64,000 bases of DNA from Demequina oxidasica (GTDB lineage: Bacteria > Actinomycetota > Actinomycetes > Actinomycetales > Demequinaceae). Both the position numbers and the translations under genes were made by a program. Positions 7,757-16,885 of the stretch are shown here, in pieces (position 1 is the stretch's first letter; every line of letters starts with the position of its first letter). The notes under the pieces are model-generated. The model saw only the letters and a program-made list of their open reading frames with translations, ran no database searches and was not told the DNA's origin. The DNA lies in assembly GCF_000975115.1 (NCBI RefSeq), contig NZ_BBRE01000001.1:959322-1023321 (forward strand). Reading direction: 5' to 3'.

Positions 7757-10384
7757 ATGAGTTTCCACCACCTATCGCGCCGGGTAGCCGGCGCCGGGGG
7801 CCTGGCCCTCGCTCTCGCCGTCGGGACCCTGGCCTTGCCAGCTGCCGCCGCCGAGCCCACCCTGCTCTCACAAGGAAAGTCCGTCATCGCATCGTCCGTA
7901 GAAAACGCCGACTACACCCCGGCCAGCGCGGCCGTTGATGGCAATACCGGCACTCGTTGGTCCTCCAAGCCGACCAATGACGAGTGGATCCAGGTTGACC
8001 TCGGCGCCGTTTCAACTCTCGACCGCGTCGAGCTCGCGTGGGAGGGCGCGTACGGCACTGACTACAAAATTGAAGTCTCCGACGATGGCCAGAACTGGAC
8101 GACGGCGGCAACGGTCACAGCGGGCGACGGCGCTGACGACAACGTGGGCCTTGGCGGCGCGACTGGGCGCTACGTGCGGCTAGACGGCGACAAGCGTGCC
8201 ACCGGCTACGGCTACTCCCTCTGGGAGATGCAGGTCTACGGGACGCCCGGCGCCGACGACGGCGGCGGCGGTAACGAGGGCAGCGGCGATTGCTCGGATG
8301 ACAACGTCGCTGTGGGGAAGGCTGCCACGGCATCGTCTTCGGAGAATTCCGCCAACCTCAACGCCGGCGCAGCAGTAGATGGCGACCCGGGCACGCGTTG
8401 GGCCAGTGCGGCGACGGACAATGAGTGGATTCAGGTAGACCTGGGCGAATCTCAGAACGTTTGCCAGATCGACCTCGACTGGGAGGCTGCCTACGGCAAG
8501 GCCTTCAAGATTCAGGTTTCAGACGATGCTCAGGCGTGGGAGACCATCAAGACCATCACCGATGGCTCGGGCAGCGACCAGACGATCGAGGCTGCGGGCA
8601 CGGGACGCTACGTGCGGCTGGCAGGCGAGCAGCGTGGAACCGGCTACGGCTACTCTCTCTGGGAAATGGGTATTCACGTGGGCGGCGAAGGGTCAAACGA
8701 GGACATTGACATCGAGACTGGCGGGGACCTCGGTCCGAATGTCCACATCTACGACGAGTCCACGCCGACGGCCGAGATCCAAGCCGAGCTGGACGCCGCA
8801 CACGTGCAGCAGGAATCCGACCAGTTTGGTGAGGGACGCTTCCAGTTCCTCTTCAAGCCTGGCACGTACCCCGTGCACGCCCACGTCGGCTTCTACACCT
8901 CGGTGAGCGGAGCGGGCCAGGACCCCGACGACGTGAACATCACCGGCGGTGTCTGGGCCGATGCTCAGTGGTTCGGTGGCAACGCCACTCAGAACTTCTG
9001 GCGTTCCGTTGAGAACCTGAAGATCACCCCGAGCACCGGCGACAACCGCTGGGCCGTGTCACAGGCCGCGCCCATGCGTCGCGTCCACGTGGACGGAGCA
9101 CTCTCGGTTCACTCGTCCGCTTACGGTTGGGCCTCGGGCGGCTTCATCGCCGACTCCAAGGTCGAGGGTCAGGTCAACGGTTACACGCAGCAGCAGTGGT
9201 ACACGCGTGACTCAAACCTTGTAGGCGGATGGGACGGCACCCTGTGGAACATGACGTTCTCGGGCGTGCAGAACGCGCCAGCGTCGACCTTCCCCGAGCC
9301 TGCGGTGACCACTCTGGACACCACCGGCACGGTCAAGGAGAAGCCGTACATCTACTGGGACGAGTCGGCCAACGACTGGGCCGTCTTTGTTCCCGAGCTT
9401 CGGTCCGGAACCACCGGAACCACGTGGGAGAACGGCCACACGGCCGGAACCTCCCTGCCGCTCGACGACTTCTATGTCGCCCAGCCCGGTGATGACGCGG
9501 CCAAGATCAACGCGGCACTCGACCAGGGCATCAACGTCCTGTTCACGCCAGGCATCTACCGCCTGTCCGAGACCATTGAAGTCACCAAGCCCGACACCGT
9601 CGTCATGGGCCTTGGCTACGCAACGATCATCCCGACCGCCGGCCAGACGGCCATGACGGTCGCCGATGTAAGCGGAGTCACCGTTGCAGCACTGCTGTTC
9701 GATGCCGGAGAGACCAAGTCGCCAGCAATGCTGGAAATTGGTACCGAGGGATCCAATGCTAGCCACGCAAGTGACCCGACCTCCATCCACGATGTCTTTG
9801 TACGCGTCGGCGGCGCCGTCGCGGGAAAGACTGACGCTGGCGTAATCGTTAACTCCAACGACACGATCATCGACCACGTGTGGCTGTGGCGAGGAGACCA
9901 CGGCGAGGGTATCGGCTGGGACCTCAATACCTCGGACTATGGCCTCATAGTCAACGGCAATGACGTCAAGGCGTACGGCCTGTTCGTCGAGCACTTCCAG
10001 AAGTACAACACCCTCTGGAACGGCGAACGTGGTCGCACGATCTTCTATCAGAACGAGCTCCCTTACGACCCGCCGAGCGTCGAAGCATGGTCACATGACG
10101 GTATCCGCGGTTACGCGGCGTACAAGGTAGCGGACAACGTTGCCGAGCATGAGGCTTGGGGACTCGGTTCGTACTGTGTATTCACCACGGACTCGTCGAT
10201 CACCGTGGACAACGGGTTCGAGGTACCCGACGTACCGGGTGTGAAGATGCACTCGCTGCTCACGGTGTCGCTTGGCGGCGCTGGAGTCTATGAACACGTC
10301 ATCAACGGCACGGGACCCACGGCTCAGGGCACCGAGACGGTCCCGGCCAAGGTCGCGTTTTATAGCAACGGATCAGGAAGTTAA
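7757..10384 (+). CDS. Secreted beta-helix protein with two F5/8 type C modules
   Basis: This 875-aa exported protein has a signal peptide ending near LPAAAAE (about residue 33) and starts at ATG 7757 after AAAGGAG. F5/8C modules occupy about 36-160 and 178-310, with a short Gly/Asp linker between. The remaining 550 residues look like a right-handed parallel beta-helix: repeated short strands, FKPGTYPVHAHVGFYT, FWRSVENLKI, LFTPGIYRLSETIEV, VVMGLGYATI, NDTIIDHVWLWRGDHG and LFVEHFQKYN. Relatives in actinobacteria are often labelled 'adenylyl cyclase' or 'coagulation factor 5/8', labels with no functional support that I know of. The fold resembles GH55 exo-beta-1,3-glucanases and pectin lyases, so polysaccharide cleavage is the best inference. 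It is the last gene of the locus. Confidence 0.8.
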   Translation: MSFHHLSRRVAGAGGLALALAVGTLALPAAAAEPTLLSQGKSVIASSVENADYTPASAAVDGNTGTRWSSKPTNDEWIQVDLGAVSTLDRVELAWEGAYGTDYKIEVSDDGQNWTTAATVTAGDGADDNVGLGGATGRYVRLDGDKRATGYGYSLWEMQVYGTPGADDGGGGNEGSGDCSDDNVAVGKAATASSSENSANLNAGAAVDGDPGTRWASAATDNEWIQVDLGESQNVCQIDLDWEAAYGKAFKIQVSDDAQAWETIKTITDGSGSDQTIEAAGTGRYVRLAGEQRGTGYGYSLWEMGIHVGGEGSNEDIDIETGGDLGPNVHIYDESTPTAEIQAELDAAHVQQESDQFGEGRFQFLFKPGTYPVHAHVGFYTSVSGAGQDPDDVNITGGVWADAQWFGGNATQNFWRSVENLKITPSTGDNRWAVSQAAPMRRVHVDGALSVHSSAYGWASGGFIADSKVEGQVNGYTQQQWYTRDSNLVGGWDGTLWNMTFSGVQNAPASTFPEPAVTTLDTTGTVKEKPYIYWDESANDWAVFVPELRSGTTGTTWENGHTAGTSLPLDDFYVAQPGDDAAKINAALDQGINVLFTPGIYRLSETIEVTKPDTVVMGLGYATIIPTAGQTAMTVADVSGVTVAALLFDAGETKSPAMLEIGTEGSNASHASDPTSIHDVFVRVGGAVAGKTDAGVIVNSNDTIIDHVWLWRGDHGEGIGWDLNTSDYGLIVNGNDVKAYGLFVEHFQKYNTLWNGERGRTIFYQNELPYDPPSVEAWSHDGIRGYAAYKVADNVAEHEAWGLGSYCVFTTDSSITVDNGFEVPDVPGVKMHSLLTVSLGGAGVYEHVINGTGPTAQGTETVPAKVAFYSNGSGS

Positions 10385-10401
10385 GCCGCTGATCTGAAGC
10401 G

Positions 10402-10444
10402 GCAAACGGGTCGTCTAGCCACATCGGCGCGGCGGCCCGTTTGC
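10402..10444 (+). terminator. Hairpin after the secreted-protein operon
   Basis: GCAAACGGG (10402-10410) pairs with CCCGTTTGC (10436-10444), directly after a smaller stem GCCGCT/AGCGGC (10385-10403). No long T-run follows. A second, stronger terminator lies 26 bp on. Confidence 0.5.
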
Positions 10445-10470
10445 GTTGTCACACATTTTCGTGAAACCAG

Positions 10471-10502
10471 AAGAGCGAGCCGACATCCGCCGGCTCGCTC
10501 TT
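10471..10502. terminator. Strong bidirectional rho-independent terminator
   Basis: AAGAGCGAGCCG (10471-10482) and CGGCTCGCTCTT (10491-10502) form a perfect 12-bp stem with an 8-nt loop, followed by CCTATTGTTT on the plus strand. It ends the secreted-protein operon and, before the IS arrived, may also have served tRNA-Pro on the other strand. Confidence 0.8.
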
Positions 10503-10597
10503 CCTATTGTTTCTCTCCGTCGAGGTGACAGTGTTTGGTTTCACGACATCCTTCACACATGTGTCGCGACATCGTTCACACCCCTCCACGATGAGGA

Positions 10598-11797
10598 ATG
10601 GCTAACTCAGATCGAAACCAGGTCATTGTTTTAGCGGTCATCGAGGGCGGCATGACCGTCTCCGAAGCGGCCAGTCGCTTCAACGTCTCTCGACGCTGGA
10701 TCCACACTCTTTTAGCCCGCTATCGAACTGGCGGGCTAAGCGCTCTAGAGCCCGGCTCTCGGGCCCCTAGAACCTCGCCCCACGCCACCGCGCCTCAGCT
10801 ACGAGACAGAGTTCTTCAACTCCGCACGAACCTGAAACTCGACGGCCTAGACGCTGGCGCAGAGTCCATCCACGACCGCCTCACCCTCGAGGTCGACACC
10901 CCACCATCGGTCTCCACGATCTGGCGCATCCTGCGCGCAGCAGGATCAGTGACCCCCCAACCTCAGAAACGACCACGCTCGTCCTGGATCCGGTTCGAAG
11001 CCCCCGCCCCCAACGGCTGCTGGCAGTCCGACATGACCCACTGGCACCTGGCCGGCGACAACGGTGTCGAGATCATCACGTGGCTCGACGACCACTCCCG
11101 CATGGTCCTGTCCATCAGCTGCCACAGTGCCGTCACAGGAAAAATCGTCACCGACACCTTCCTTGCCACCACCAAAGAACACGGACTACCAGCGTCAACA
11201 CTGACAGACAACGGCATGATCTTCACCACGAGGTTTGCCCGCGGCAAAGGCGGACCCAACCACTTCGAACACGTCATCGCGTCCTACGGCATCACCCAGA
11301 AGAACGGCCACCCCGGCTACCCGCAAACCTAAGGCAAAATCGAACGCTTCCACCAAACCCTCAAGAAATGGCTCAACGCCCGCCCCGCAGCAGACACCCT
11401 GGACACTCTCCAAGACCAACTGAACGCCTTCCAACACGTCTACAACCACGAGCGCCCCCACCGCTCACTCGGCCGGCGCACCCCAGCAGTCGCCTATGCC
11501 GCACTACCTAAAACCGGGCCCACCATCGAGCTCCTGGAACGCCACTGGCGCGTCCGCCACGACACCGTCGACAAAGCAGGCGTCATCACCTTGCGCTGGG
11601 CCGGCAAACTACGCCACCTCGCCATCGGACGCGCCCACACAGGCCACGCAATCCTTCTCCTCATCGCAGCAAACGACACCCTCGTCATCGACCACACCAC
11701 CGGCGAAATCATCGCCGAACACACCCTCACACTGAACCGCGACTACCACCCCAAGAAACAACAAAAGCCCCTCCCGAAGGAGGGGCTCTCGCCGTGA
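10598..11797 (+). pseudogene. IS481-family transposase, split by an in-frame TAA
   Basis: The reading encodes an N-terminal helix-turn-helix (MTVSEAASRFNVSRRWIHTL) and an rve/DDE integrase core (QSDMTHW, WLDDHSRMV, LTDNGMIFTT). It halts at TAA 11330-11332 after HPGYPQT. The same frame continues without further stops to 11797 with GKIERFHQTLKKW and HERPHRSLGRRTP, giving about 399 codons in all. The stop replaces the Gln usually found in Q-T-Q-G-K-I-E-R-F (CAA to TAA) and removes the catalytic Glu of the DDE triad. The truncated product should be inactive unless the codon is read through. A single substitution indicates recent decay. Confidence 0.9.
11766..11787 (-). terminator. Hairpin at the end of the transposase, terminator-like on the minus strand
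   Basis: AGCCCCTCC and GGAGGGGCT form a 9-bp stem with a CGAA loop. Read on the minus strand it is followed by TTTTGTTG, so it can stop transcription leaving tRNA-Pro and protect the transposase from outside reading. Confidence 0.6.
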
Positions 11798-11840
11798 AAA
11801 ACCCGAGACACCTGTGAACGATGTCCCGACACTTCACACC

Positions 11841-11915
<75 letters not shown>

Positions 11916-11966
11916 ATTGAAGCCTGCCTAGAATATCCGACCCAACGACGGAAAGCGAACTGCCAC

Positions 11967-12872
11967 CTAGTCGCGAGGGACCAGCGTCACCACGGTTGCT
12001 TCCGGTCGGCACGCAAAACGTACTCGCGCGTACGGCGAGGTGCCAACTCCGGCTGACACGTGCAACCACATCGATGCCGGATCGCCCTGGTCTGGCCGCA
12101 GCCCGGGATAGCCGTGCAGCCCCTTCGCGCGTGTTCGATCGATGTCGCAGTTGGTGACCAGCGCTCCCATTCCCGGAACGCACACCTGGCCCCCATGAGT
12201 GTGACCGGCCAGGGTGAGCACCACGCCATCTTCGTGGAGCGCATCGAGGGCACGGCGGTAGGGGGCGTGCACCACGCCGACATGCAGGTCGCCTCGTACC
12301 CCGTCATCCGAGGGCATCGAGTCGCGCTGAATATGCGGGTCGTCCATGCCGACAAAGGAAATCTCCTGTCCCGCCACAGAGACCGTGCCTCGAGCATTGT
12401 TGAGATTGGTCCAGCCCACGCCCTCCAGCACCGTGGTGAGCGATTGCGTAGGCAAGAGCGGACGCGTGGACTCGAGGCCCGATGGTGCCTTGAAGTACTT
12501 GAAGGGATTGATGGGCGTGGGCGCGTAGTAGTCGTTCGAGCCGTAAACGAACGCTCCTGGCAGTTCGAAGAGCGGCGTCAGGGCGCGCGCCACTGCTGGA
12601 ACGGCATCGGCGTGCGCGAGGTTGTCACCGGTGGTGACCACCAGGTCAACATTCTCACGGGCAAGGGACCTCACCCACTCGATGCGACGCTCCTGAGTGG
12701 GGGTCAGGTGCAGGTCCGAAAGGTGGAGGATTCTTACTGGCGCGGAGCCAGCGGGCAGGAGCGGAACTGTGACCCGTCGGGTCGTGTACGCATGAGCCTC
12801 GGCAAATCCCCAGGCCAAACCTGCGGCCGCGGTCGCTCCCGCGACCGCGAGCGCGGTCCTTACGTTCGGCAC
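11967..12872 (-). CDS. Membrane-anchored metallophosphoesterase (YkuE-like)
   Basis: This 301-aa protein has an N-terminal membrane anchor (residues about 5-25) and a calcineurin-like phosphoesterase domain. Metal-binding motifs are in order: LHLSDLHL (D-x-H), TTGDNLAH (GD), GSNDYY (the GNHE position, here with Asp instead of His), VVHAPYR and GHTHGGQVC (G-H-x-H). It begins 3 bp after the stop of the PBP gene and is probably cotranscribed with it. YkuE-type enzymes act on envelope or nucleotide phosphoesters; the substrate here is unknown. Confidence 0.88.
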   Translation of the reverse strand: MPNVRTALAVAGATAAAGLAWGFAEAHAYTTRRVTVPLLPAGSAPVRILHLSDLHLTPTQERRIEWVRSLARENVDLVVTTGDNLAHADAVPAVARALTPLFELPGAFVYGSNDYYAPTPINPFKYFKAPSGLESTRPLLPTQSLTTVLEGVGWTNLNNARGTVSVAGQEISFVGMDDPHIQRDSMPSDDGVRGDLHVGVVHAPYRRALDALHEDGVVLTLAGHTHGGQVCVPGMGALVTNCDIDRTRAKGLHGYPGLRPDQGDPASMWLHVSAGVGTSPYARVRFACRPEATVVTLVPRD

Positions 12873-12875
12873 CGG

Positions 12876-15488
12876 CTAGTTGCCATCCCGATTCTTCTTG
12901 TCCTTGCCGTTGCCGTTCTCGCCGCCGTCACCAGGTACCGGGAAGTCCGGATCGGGGGTCGGCGTCACGACGGGATCCGGCTCTGGCGGTTGCCAACCGT
13001 TTGGAGGGTTGGACGAGAACTCGGCTGGCGGCCACGCCGTGCCCCAATAGTCATCAGGTGCCTTCAGCGGATCCCAATCGGAGGGCCATTCGGTCCACCA
13101 TCCAGGACGCTCGTCGGTGGCGACCGTGATCTGAATCGTCGTACCTGGCAACGCCTTGCTTCCGGCGCGGGGGCTCTGACCGATGATGGTGCCGGGTGAC
13201 ACGCTCGGGTCATAGCGCGAGCTGGAGTTTGCGGAAGTCTGGAAGCCGGCATCGATGATGATGTAGCGCGAGGAATCCGCACCCTTGCCGATCACTGAAG
13301 GAACGGTTTGTGGCACACCATTGAGAACAGTATCCACGGGGGTAGCCAGAGGCAGGTTCTCCTCACCGTCGAGTGCGCGGTCCATGAAGTTCTTCCACGT
13401 GGGCCCGGAGATGGTGGCACCAAAGAAGGCCTGCTGCCACAGCCCACCAATGGTCATGTACTGGGCGGGCACGTCCTTGTCTGGGTTTCCCATCCATACA
13501 GTCGTTACCAGCTGAGGGGTGAAGCCCATGAACCACAGGTGCGTGTTCTCGTTAGAGGTACCAGTCTTACCCGCGGCGGGACGGCCGTCGGCGAGCTGAA
13601 CGAACCGTCCGGTTCCCTCTTGGATCACCTGCTGCATGCCGTAGGAGACGCCATCAGCGATCTCGGCCGGAATGGCCTCAACGCAGTTCTCGGCCGGCAC
13701 TGCGACATCCTTGCCCTCGGCGTCGGTGATGCTGAGGATGGCGATGGGGTCGCAACGAACGCCGTGGTTCGCAATGGTCTGCGCGACGTTGGCCATCGTC
13801 AAAGGAGACGCATTCTGGGTACCGAGCGACATTGACGGCACGATCTCGATGTCTGCTCCGTCAGCGCGGTGGAAGCCAAGCTTTTGGGCCATGTCCTTGA
13901 CACCACAGAGGTCCAGCTGGTTCGTCATCGCGACGTAGGCGGTGTTGACCGAGTTCTGAGTGGCGCGCAACACAGTCTGCGATGTTGAGCTTTCTCCTGA
14001 GTTCGCAGGCTTCCAGTCCGGCTGCCCCTTGAACGGAGTATCACCCAGGCATTCCGCGCGCCAACTGTCTGCTTCCCAGGCACGAATATTTCCACTCACC
14101 ACTTGGTTAAGAGCGTGGCCGGTGGACAGCCAGTCGGCAAGGATGATCGGCTTGAAGGTCGAGCCCGGCGAGAATCCTCGTGACCCGCCATACTCGCGGT
14201 CAACCGCGTAGTTGATGGCCGTCGAGTTCGGCTCCTTCGCGGAAGGGTCAAAGTCACGGTTCTGCGCCATCGTCAGGATCTCTCCGGACGTGGGCTCTAG
14301 CGCAACCAGAGCCATCGCGAATCCACTGGGGTCGTCCGCAGGAATCGAATTGCGCAACTCTTCGTTAGCAATCTTCTGCTTCTTGACGTCGAGGGTGGTG
14401 ATGATGTTCAGCCCACCCTTGCGAAGTAGGTCATCGCCCTTGAGCGTCAACTCATCAGAGTTAAAGATGGGGTCCTTCGCGATGATCTTGGTCACGTAGT
14501 CGCAGAAGAATGGCGCATCTGTCGCAGCGGCGCAAGAAACCTTGGGGTGGTGGATGTCGAGATAGTCCTCGATCGGGGTCGCGACGTACTCGTCGTACTC
14601 CTCGTCCGTGATCATGCCCTGCTCGTGCATGCGGTCCAGCACCAAGTTACGACGTTCGGTGCCGTTGTCGGGGTGACGGTCAGGGTCCCACTTAGAAGGA
14701 TTCTGCGTGATGCCTGCGATAGTGGCGGCCTCAATGGCATTTACCTCAGCCGCCGACTTACCAAAGTAGAACTGCGCCGCCGCCTCGACGCCGTAGATGT
14801 TGATACCGAACTGAGCGATATTCAGGTACTGCTCGAGCACCTGCTCTTTGCCACAGTCGGCCTCGGGGGCGTCGGTGCAACTGGTACCCATCTGCTTGTT
14901 GACGCTGTCCTCGTAAGCGAGCGCTAGGCTCCACTCCCGAATCTTGCGCGCCAGCGACGTCTCGACCGCAGCCTTCTGGGCCTCTTCATCGCCCGCGGAC
15001 TCGGCGTTCTGGAAGAGCGTGTTCTTAATAAGTTGCTGGGTCAGCGTGGACGCACCTGCCGACGAGTCAGAGGTCAGGTTCTTGGCCGCGGCACTCAGCA
15101 CCCCCTCACCGTCAACGCCGTTGTGCTCCCAGAAGCGCTTGTCCTCGACGGACACCACGGCCTTCTGGAGCCACGGAGAAATGTTCTCGAGCGGCTCAAC
15201 TACGCGGTTCTGGGAGTAGAACGTCGCGAGGAGCACCTTGCCGGTGCGGTCATAGATGTTCGACTGCTGCGGGAGGTCGGTGAACTCCATCTCCGTCGGC
15301 AGTTCCTCGAACAAATCCGAGGTGCCGTTGGCTGCTGAGCCCGCCACTGTGACAGCGGGTAGCGCCAATCCTGCAATCAAAAACCCGCCCATGACGGAGA
15401 ACGCCACGAACAACAACAGCCCGGTGAGAAGCTGAACAAGAGTCACGCGACCATCTTGGCGCGCGCGATCAGATGTGAATAAACCCAT
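12876..15488 (-). CDS. ponA: Class A penicillin-binding protein with PASTA tail
   Basis: This 870-aa bifunctional peptidoglycan synthase has a single transmembrane segment at about 15-40. A GT51 glycosyltransferase domain follows, with SVEDKRFWEHNGVD (catalytic Glu in EDxxFxxHxG) and STLTQQLIKN. The transpeptidase domain has the serine motif GSTFKPI, SVN, and KTGTSNENTHLWFMG. A PASTA-like domain (TVPSVIGKGADS to IQITVATDE) and a Pro-rich, Gly/Asn/Lys-ending tail finish the protein. It polymerises and cross-links lipid II outside the membrane. The Thr/Pro-rich tail resembles that of actinobacterial PonA1/PBP1. It diverges from the DUF4177-ridA genes. Confidence 0.95.
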   Translation of the reverse strand: MGLFTSDRARQDGRVTLVQLLTGLLLFVAFSVMGGFLIAGLALPAVTVAGSAANGTSDLFEELPTEMEFTDLPQQSNIYDRTGKVLLATFYSQNRVVEPLENISPWLQKAVVSVEDKRFWEHNGVDGEGVLSAAAKNLTSDSSAGASTLTQQLIKNTLFQNAESAGDEEAQKAAVETSLARKIREWSLALAYEDSVNKQMGTSCTDAPEADCGKEQVLEQYLNIAQFGINIYGVEAAAQFYFGKSAAEVNAIEAATIAGITQNPSKWDPDRHPDNGTERRNLVLDRMHEQGMITDEEYDEYVATPIEDYLDIHHPKVSCAAATDAPFFCDYVTKIIAKDPIFNSDELTLKGDDLLRKGGLNIITTLDVKKQKIANEELRNSIPADDPSGFAMALVALEPTSGEILTMAQNRDFDPSAKEPNSTAINYAVDREYGGSRGFSPGSTFKPIILADWLSTGHALNQVVSGNIRAWEADSWRAECLGDTPFKGQPDWKPANSGESSTSQTVLRATQNSVNTAYVAMTNQLDLCGVKDMAQKLGFHRADGADIEIVPSMSLGTQNASPLTMANVAQTIANHGVRCDPIAILSITDAEGKDVAVPAENCVEAIPAEIADGVSYGMQQVIQEGTGRFVQLADGRPAAGKTGTSNENTHLWFMGFTPQLVTTVWMGNPDKDVPAQYMTIGGLWQQAFFGATISGPTWKNFMDRALDGEENLPLATPVDTVLNGVPQTVPSVIGKGADSSRYIIIDAGFQTSANSSSRYDPSVSPGTIIGQSPRAGSKALPGTTIQITVATDERPGWWTEWPSDWDPLKAPDDYWGTAWPPAEFSSNPPNGWQPPEPDPVVTPTPDPDFPVPGDGGENGNGKDKKNRDGN

Positions 15489-15564
15489 TTACCAACCTTA
15501 CGTCTCATGCCTAACGATTGGCATAGCAGATACGTTGCGGCGCAAGGAGAGATAGGCTCAATCC

Positions 15565-15723
15565 ATGACTACGTGGGAATACGCAACCGTGCCGCTCATC
15601 GACCATGTTACCAAGCAGATTCTCGACCAGTGGGGCGAGGATGGCTGGGAACTCGTACAGGTAGTGACGGGGCCCACCGGTGGGCTTGTCGCCTACCTGA
15701 AGCGCCCCCGCGAGGGCCAGTGA
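15565..15723 (+). CDS. Small DUF4177-like protein
   Basis: This 52-aa protein reads MTTWEYATVPLIDH and GEDGWELVQVV. The EYATVP opening and the GWELV core are the hallmark of the DUF4177 family, small cytoplasmic proteins of unknown role. Its TGA overlaps the ATG of ridA (TGATG), showing translational coupling. The only strong purine stretch (AAGGAGAG) is about 14 bp upstream of the ATG, rather far. In actinobacteria this small gene commonly precedes a RidA gene, which supports its reality despite the size. Confidence 0.8.
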   Translation: MTTWEYATVPLIDHVTKQILDQWGEDGWELVQVVTGPTGGLVAYLKRPREGQ

Positions 15724-16196
15724 TGACCACCGCTACGGAACGCCTGGCAAAGCTGGGTTTGGAACTCCCCGCGGTGGCGACGCCACTGGGCGTATACGTG
15801 CCTGCGCTGCGTCACGGGGACATGGTCTACACCTCAGGTCAGTTGCCCCTCGTTGAGGGAGATCTGCTGGCGACCGGACTGGTGGGACATCGCGAGGAGG
15901 ACGTCACGCCGGAGCGCGCCAATGAGTGCGCCCGTGTCGCCGCCCTGAATGCAATCGCCGCAGCGGCCGATGCTTCGGGAGGCCTTGACAACATCGTCCG
16001 TGTCATCCGCGTGACCGGTTTTGTAGCATCGGCGCCCGGCTTCACGGCCCAGCCCGCCGTCATTAACGGCGCCTCTGCGCTTATCGGCGAGGTGTTCGGC
16101 GACGCCGGACGCCATGCGCGATCCGCTGTGGGAGTCGCTTCGCTTCCCGTGGGTGCCCCCGTCGAGGTGGAGCTCACGGTGGCCGTCGCTAACTAG
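15723..16196 (+). CDS. ridA: RidA/YjgF/YER057c/UK114 family protein
   Basis: This 157-aa protein matches the RidA group of enamine/imine deaminases, which hydrolyse reactive 2-aminoacrylate made by PLP enzymes. Recognisable segments are MVYTSGQLPLVEGDLL, NECARVAALNAIAA, VRVTGFVAS-like (IRVTGFVASAPGF) and the C-terminal ARSAVGVASLPVGAPVEVELTVAVA, with the conserved Arg before SAVG. This long form belongs to the actinobacterial subgroup rather than the 128-aa archetype. The ATG at 15723 was chosen because it overlaps the upstream stop; longer in-frame readings would run through the DUF4177 gene. Its stop overlaps that of the convergent crp-type gene. Confidence 0.92.
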   Translation: MTTATERLAKLGLELPAVATPLGVYVPALRHGDMVYTSGQLPLVEGDLLATGLVGHREEDVTPERANECARVAALNAIAAAADASGGLDNIVRVIRVTGFVASAPGFTAQPAVINGASALIGEVFGDAGRHARSAVGVASLPVGAPVEVELTVAVAN

Positions 16197-16885
16197 CGGG
16201 AACGAGCGCGCAGCTTCTCCGGCTCGTACACCTCAACGGAGCCGATGCGTACATCGATCCAGCCACGCGCGGCAAAGTCCGCGAGCGCCTTATTGACGGT
16301 CTCTCGTGAGGCGCCAACGAGCTGAGCAAGTTCTTCCTGCGTGAGACCGTGACGCACCGTGACGTGGCCGCGCTCCATGCGCCCAAACCGGTGGCCGAGG
16401 TCCAGGATCGCCTTCGCCACGCGGCCGGGTACGTCAGAAAACACTAGGTCAGCCATGGTGTTCGACGTGCGCCTGATGCGTTGGGCGAGTGCGCGCAGCA
16501 TGTGACGAGACATTTCGAGGTGATCGTCCAGCCACGGGTCCAATACGGACTTAGGCAACTCGTAAACGATGGAGTCTTCGACGGCGTGGGCTCGCGACAG
16601 GCGCGGACCCGGGTCGAACACGGAGAGTTCTCCGAGCATGTCCCCCACGCCCAACAGCGCGAGCAAGTTCTCCCGCCCATCGCGCGCAGTTCGGGCGAGC
16701 TTCACCTTGCCGCGCACCACGATGTACAACGCCTGGCCCTCGTCGCCCTCGTTGAAGATCGTCTCTCCACGCGTGAGCTCCATACGCGTCATCATGGCGA
16801 TGAGCGAGCGGGCGCTGTCACTATCCATGCCGCCAAAAAGTGGGGATGAGCGCAGCAGCTGTTCTTCGCGTGAGACCTCAGGCAT
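16193..16885 (-). CDS. glxR: Crp/Fnr-family global regulator, GlxR-like
   Basis: This 230-aa cAMP-receptor-type regulator has a cyclic nucleotide-binding beta-barrel (GETIFNEGDEGQALYIVVRG and GELSVFDPGPRLSRAHAV, covering the phosphate-binding cassette). A dimerisation helix follows, then a winged helix ending in LTQEELAQLVGASRETVNKAL. The sequence and the neighbouring endonuclease III gene match the GlxR/Crp locus of actinobacteria. The chosen ATG (16885) has GGGAGG four bases upstream; the longer frame to 16942 would overlap the preceding gene. Its stop CTAG is shared with ridA's convergent stop. Confidence 0.9.
   Translation of the reverse strand: MPEVSREEQLLRSSPLFGGMDSDSARSLIAMMTRMELTRGETIFNEGDEGQALYIVVRGKVKLARTARDGRENLLALLGVGDMLGELSVFDPGPRLSRAHAVEDSIVYELPKSVLDPWLDDHLEMSRHMLRALAQRIRRTSNTMADLVFSDVPGRVAKAILDLGHRFGRMERGHVTVRHGLTQEELAQLVGASRETVNKALADFAARGWIDVRIGSVEVYEPEKLRARSR

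Larger units (their letters stand above)
10562..11831 (+). mobile_element. IS481-type insertion sequence
   Basis: A 1270-bp element has 19-bp terminal inverted repeats: TGTCGCGACATCGTTCACA at 10562-10580 and its inverse TGTGAACGATGTCCCGACA at 11813-11831 (18 of 19 identical). CTTCACAC occurs in direct orientation just outside both ends (10551-10558 and 11832-11839) and may be the remains of a target duplication, although three bases separate it from the left end. A further copy of the end motif (CACGACATCCTTCACA, 10542-10557) lies outside the left repeat, so exact boundaries are tentative. The right end lies about 10 bp from the 3' end of tRNA-Pro. Confidence 0.8.

Noticed and set aside
10446..10634. 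62-codon frame before the IS transposase
   Set aside because: It runs through the strong terminator at 10471-10502 and the IS inverted repeat; no homology.
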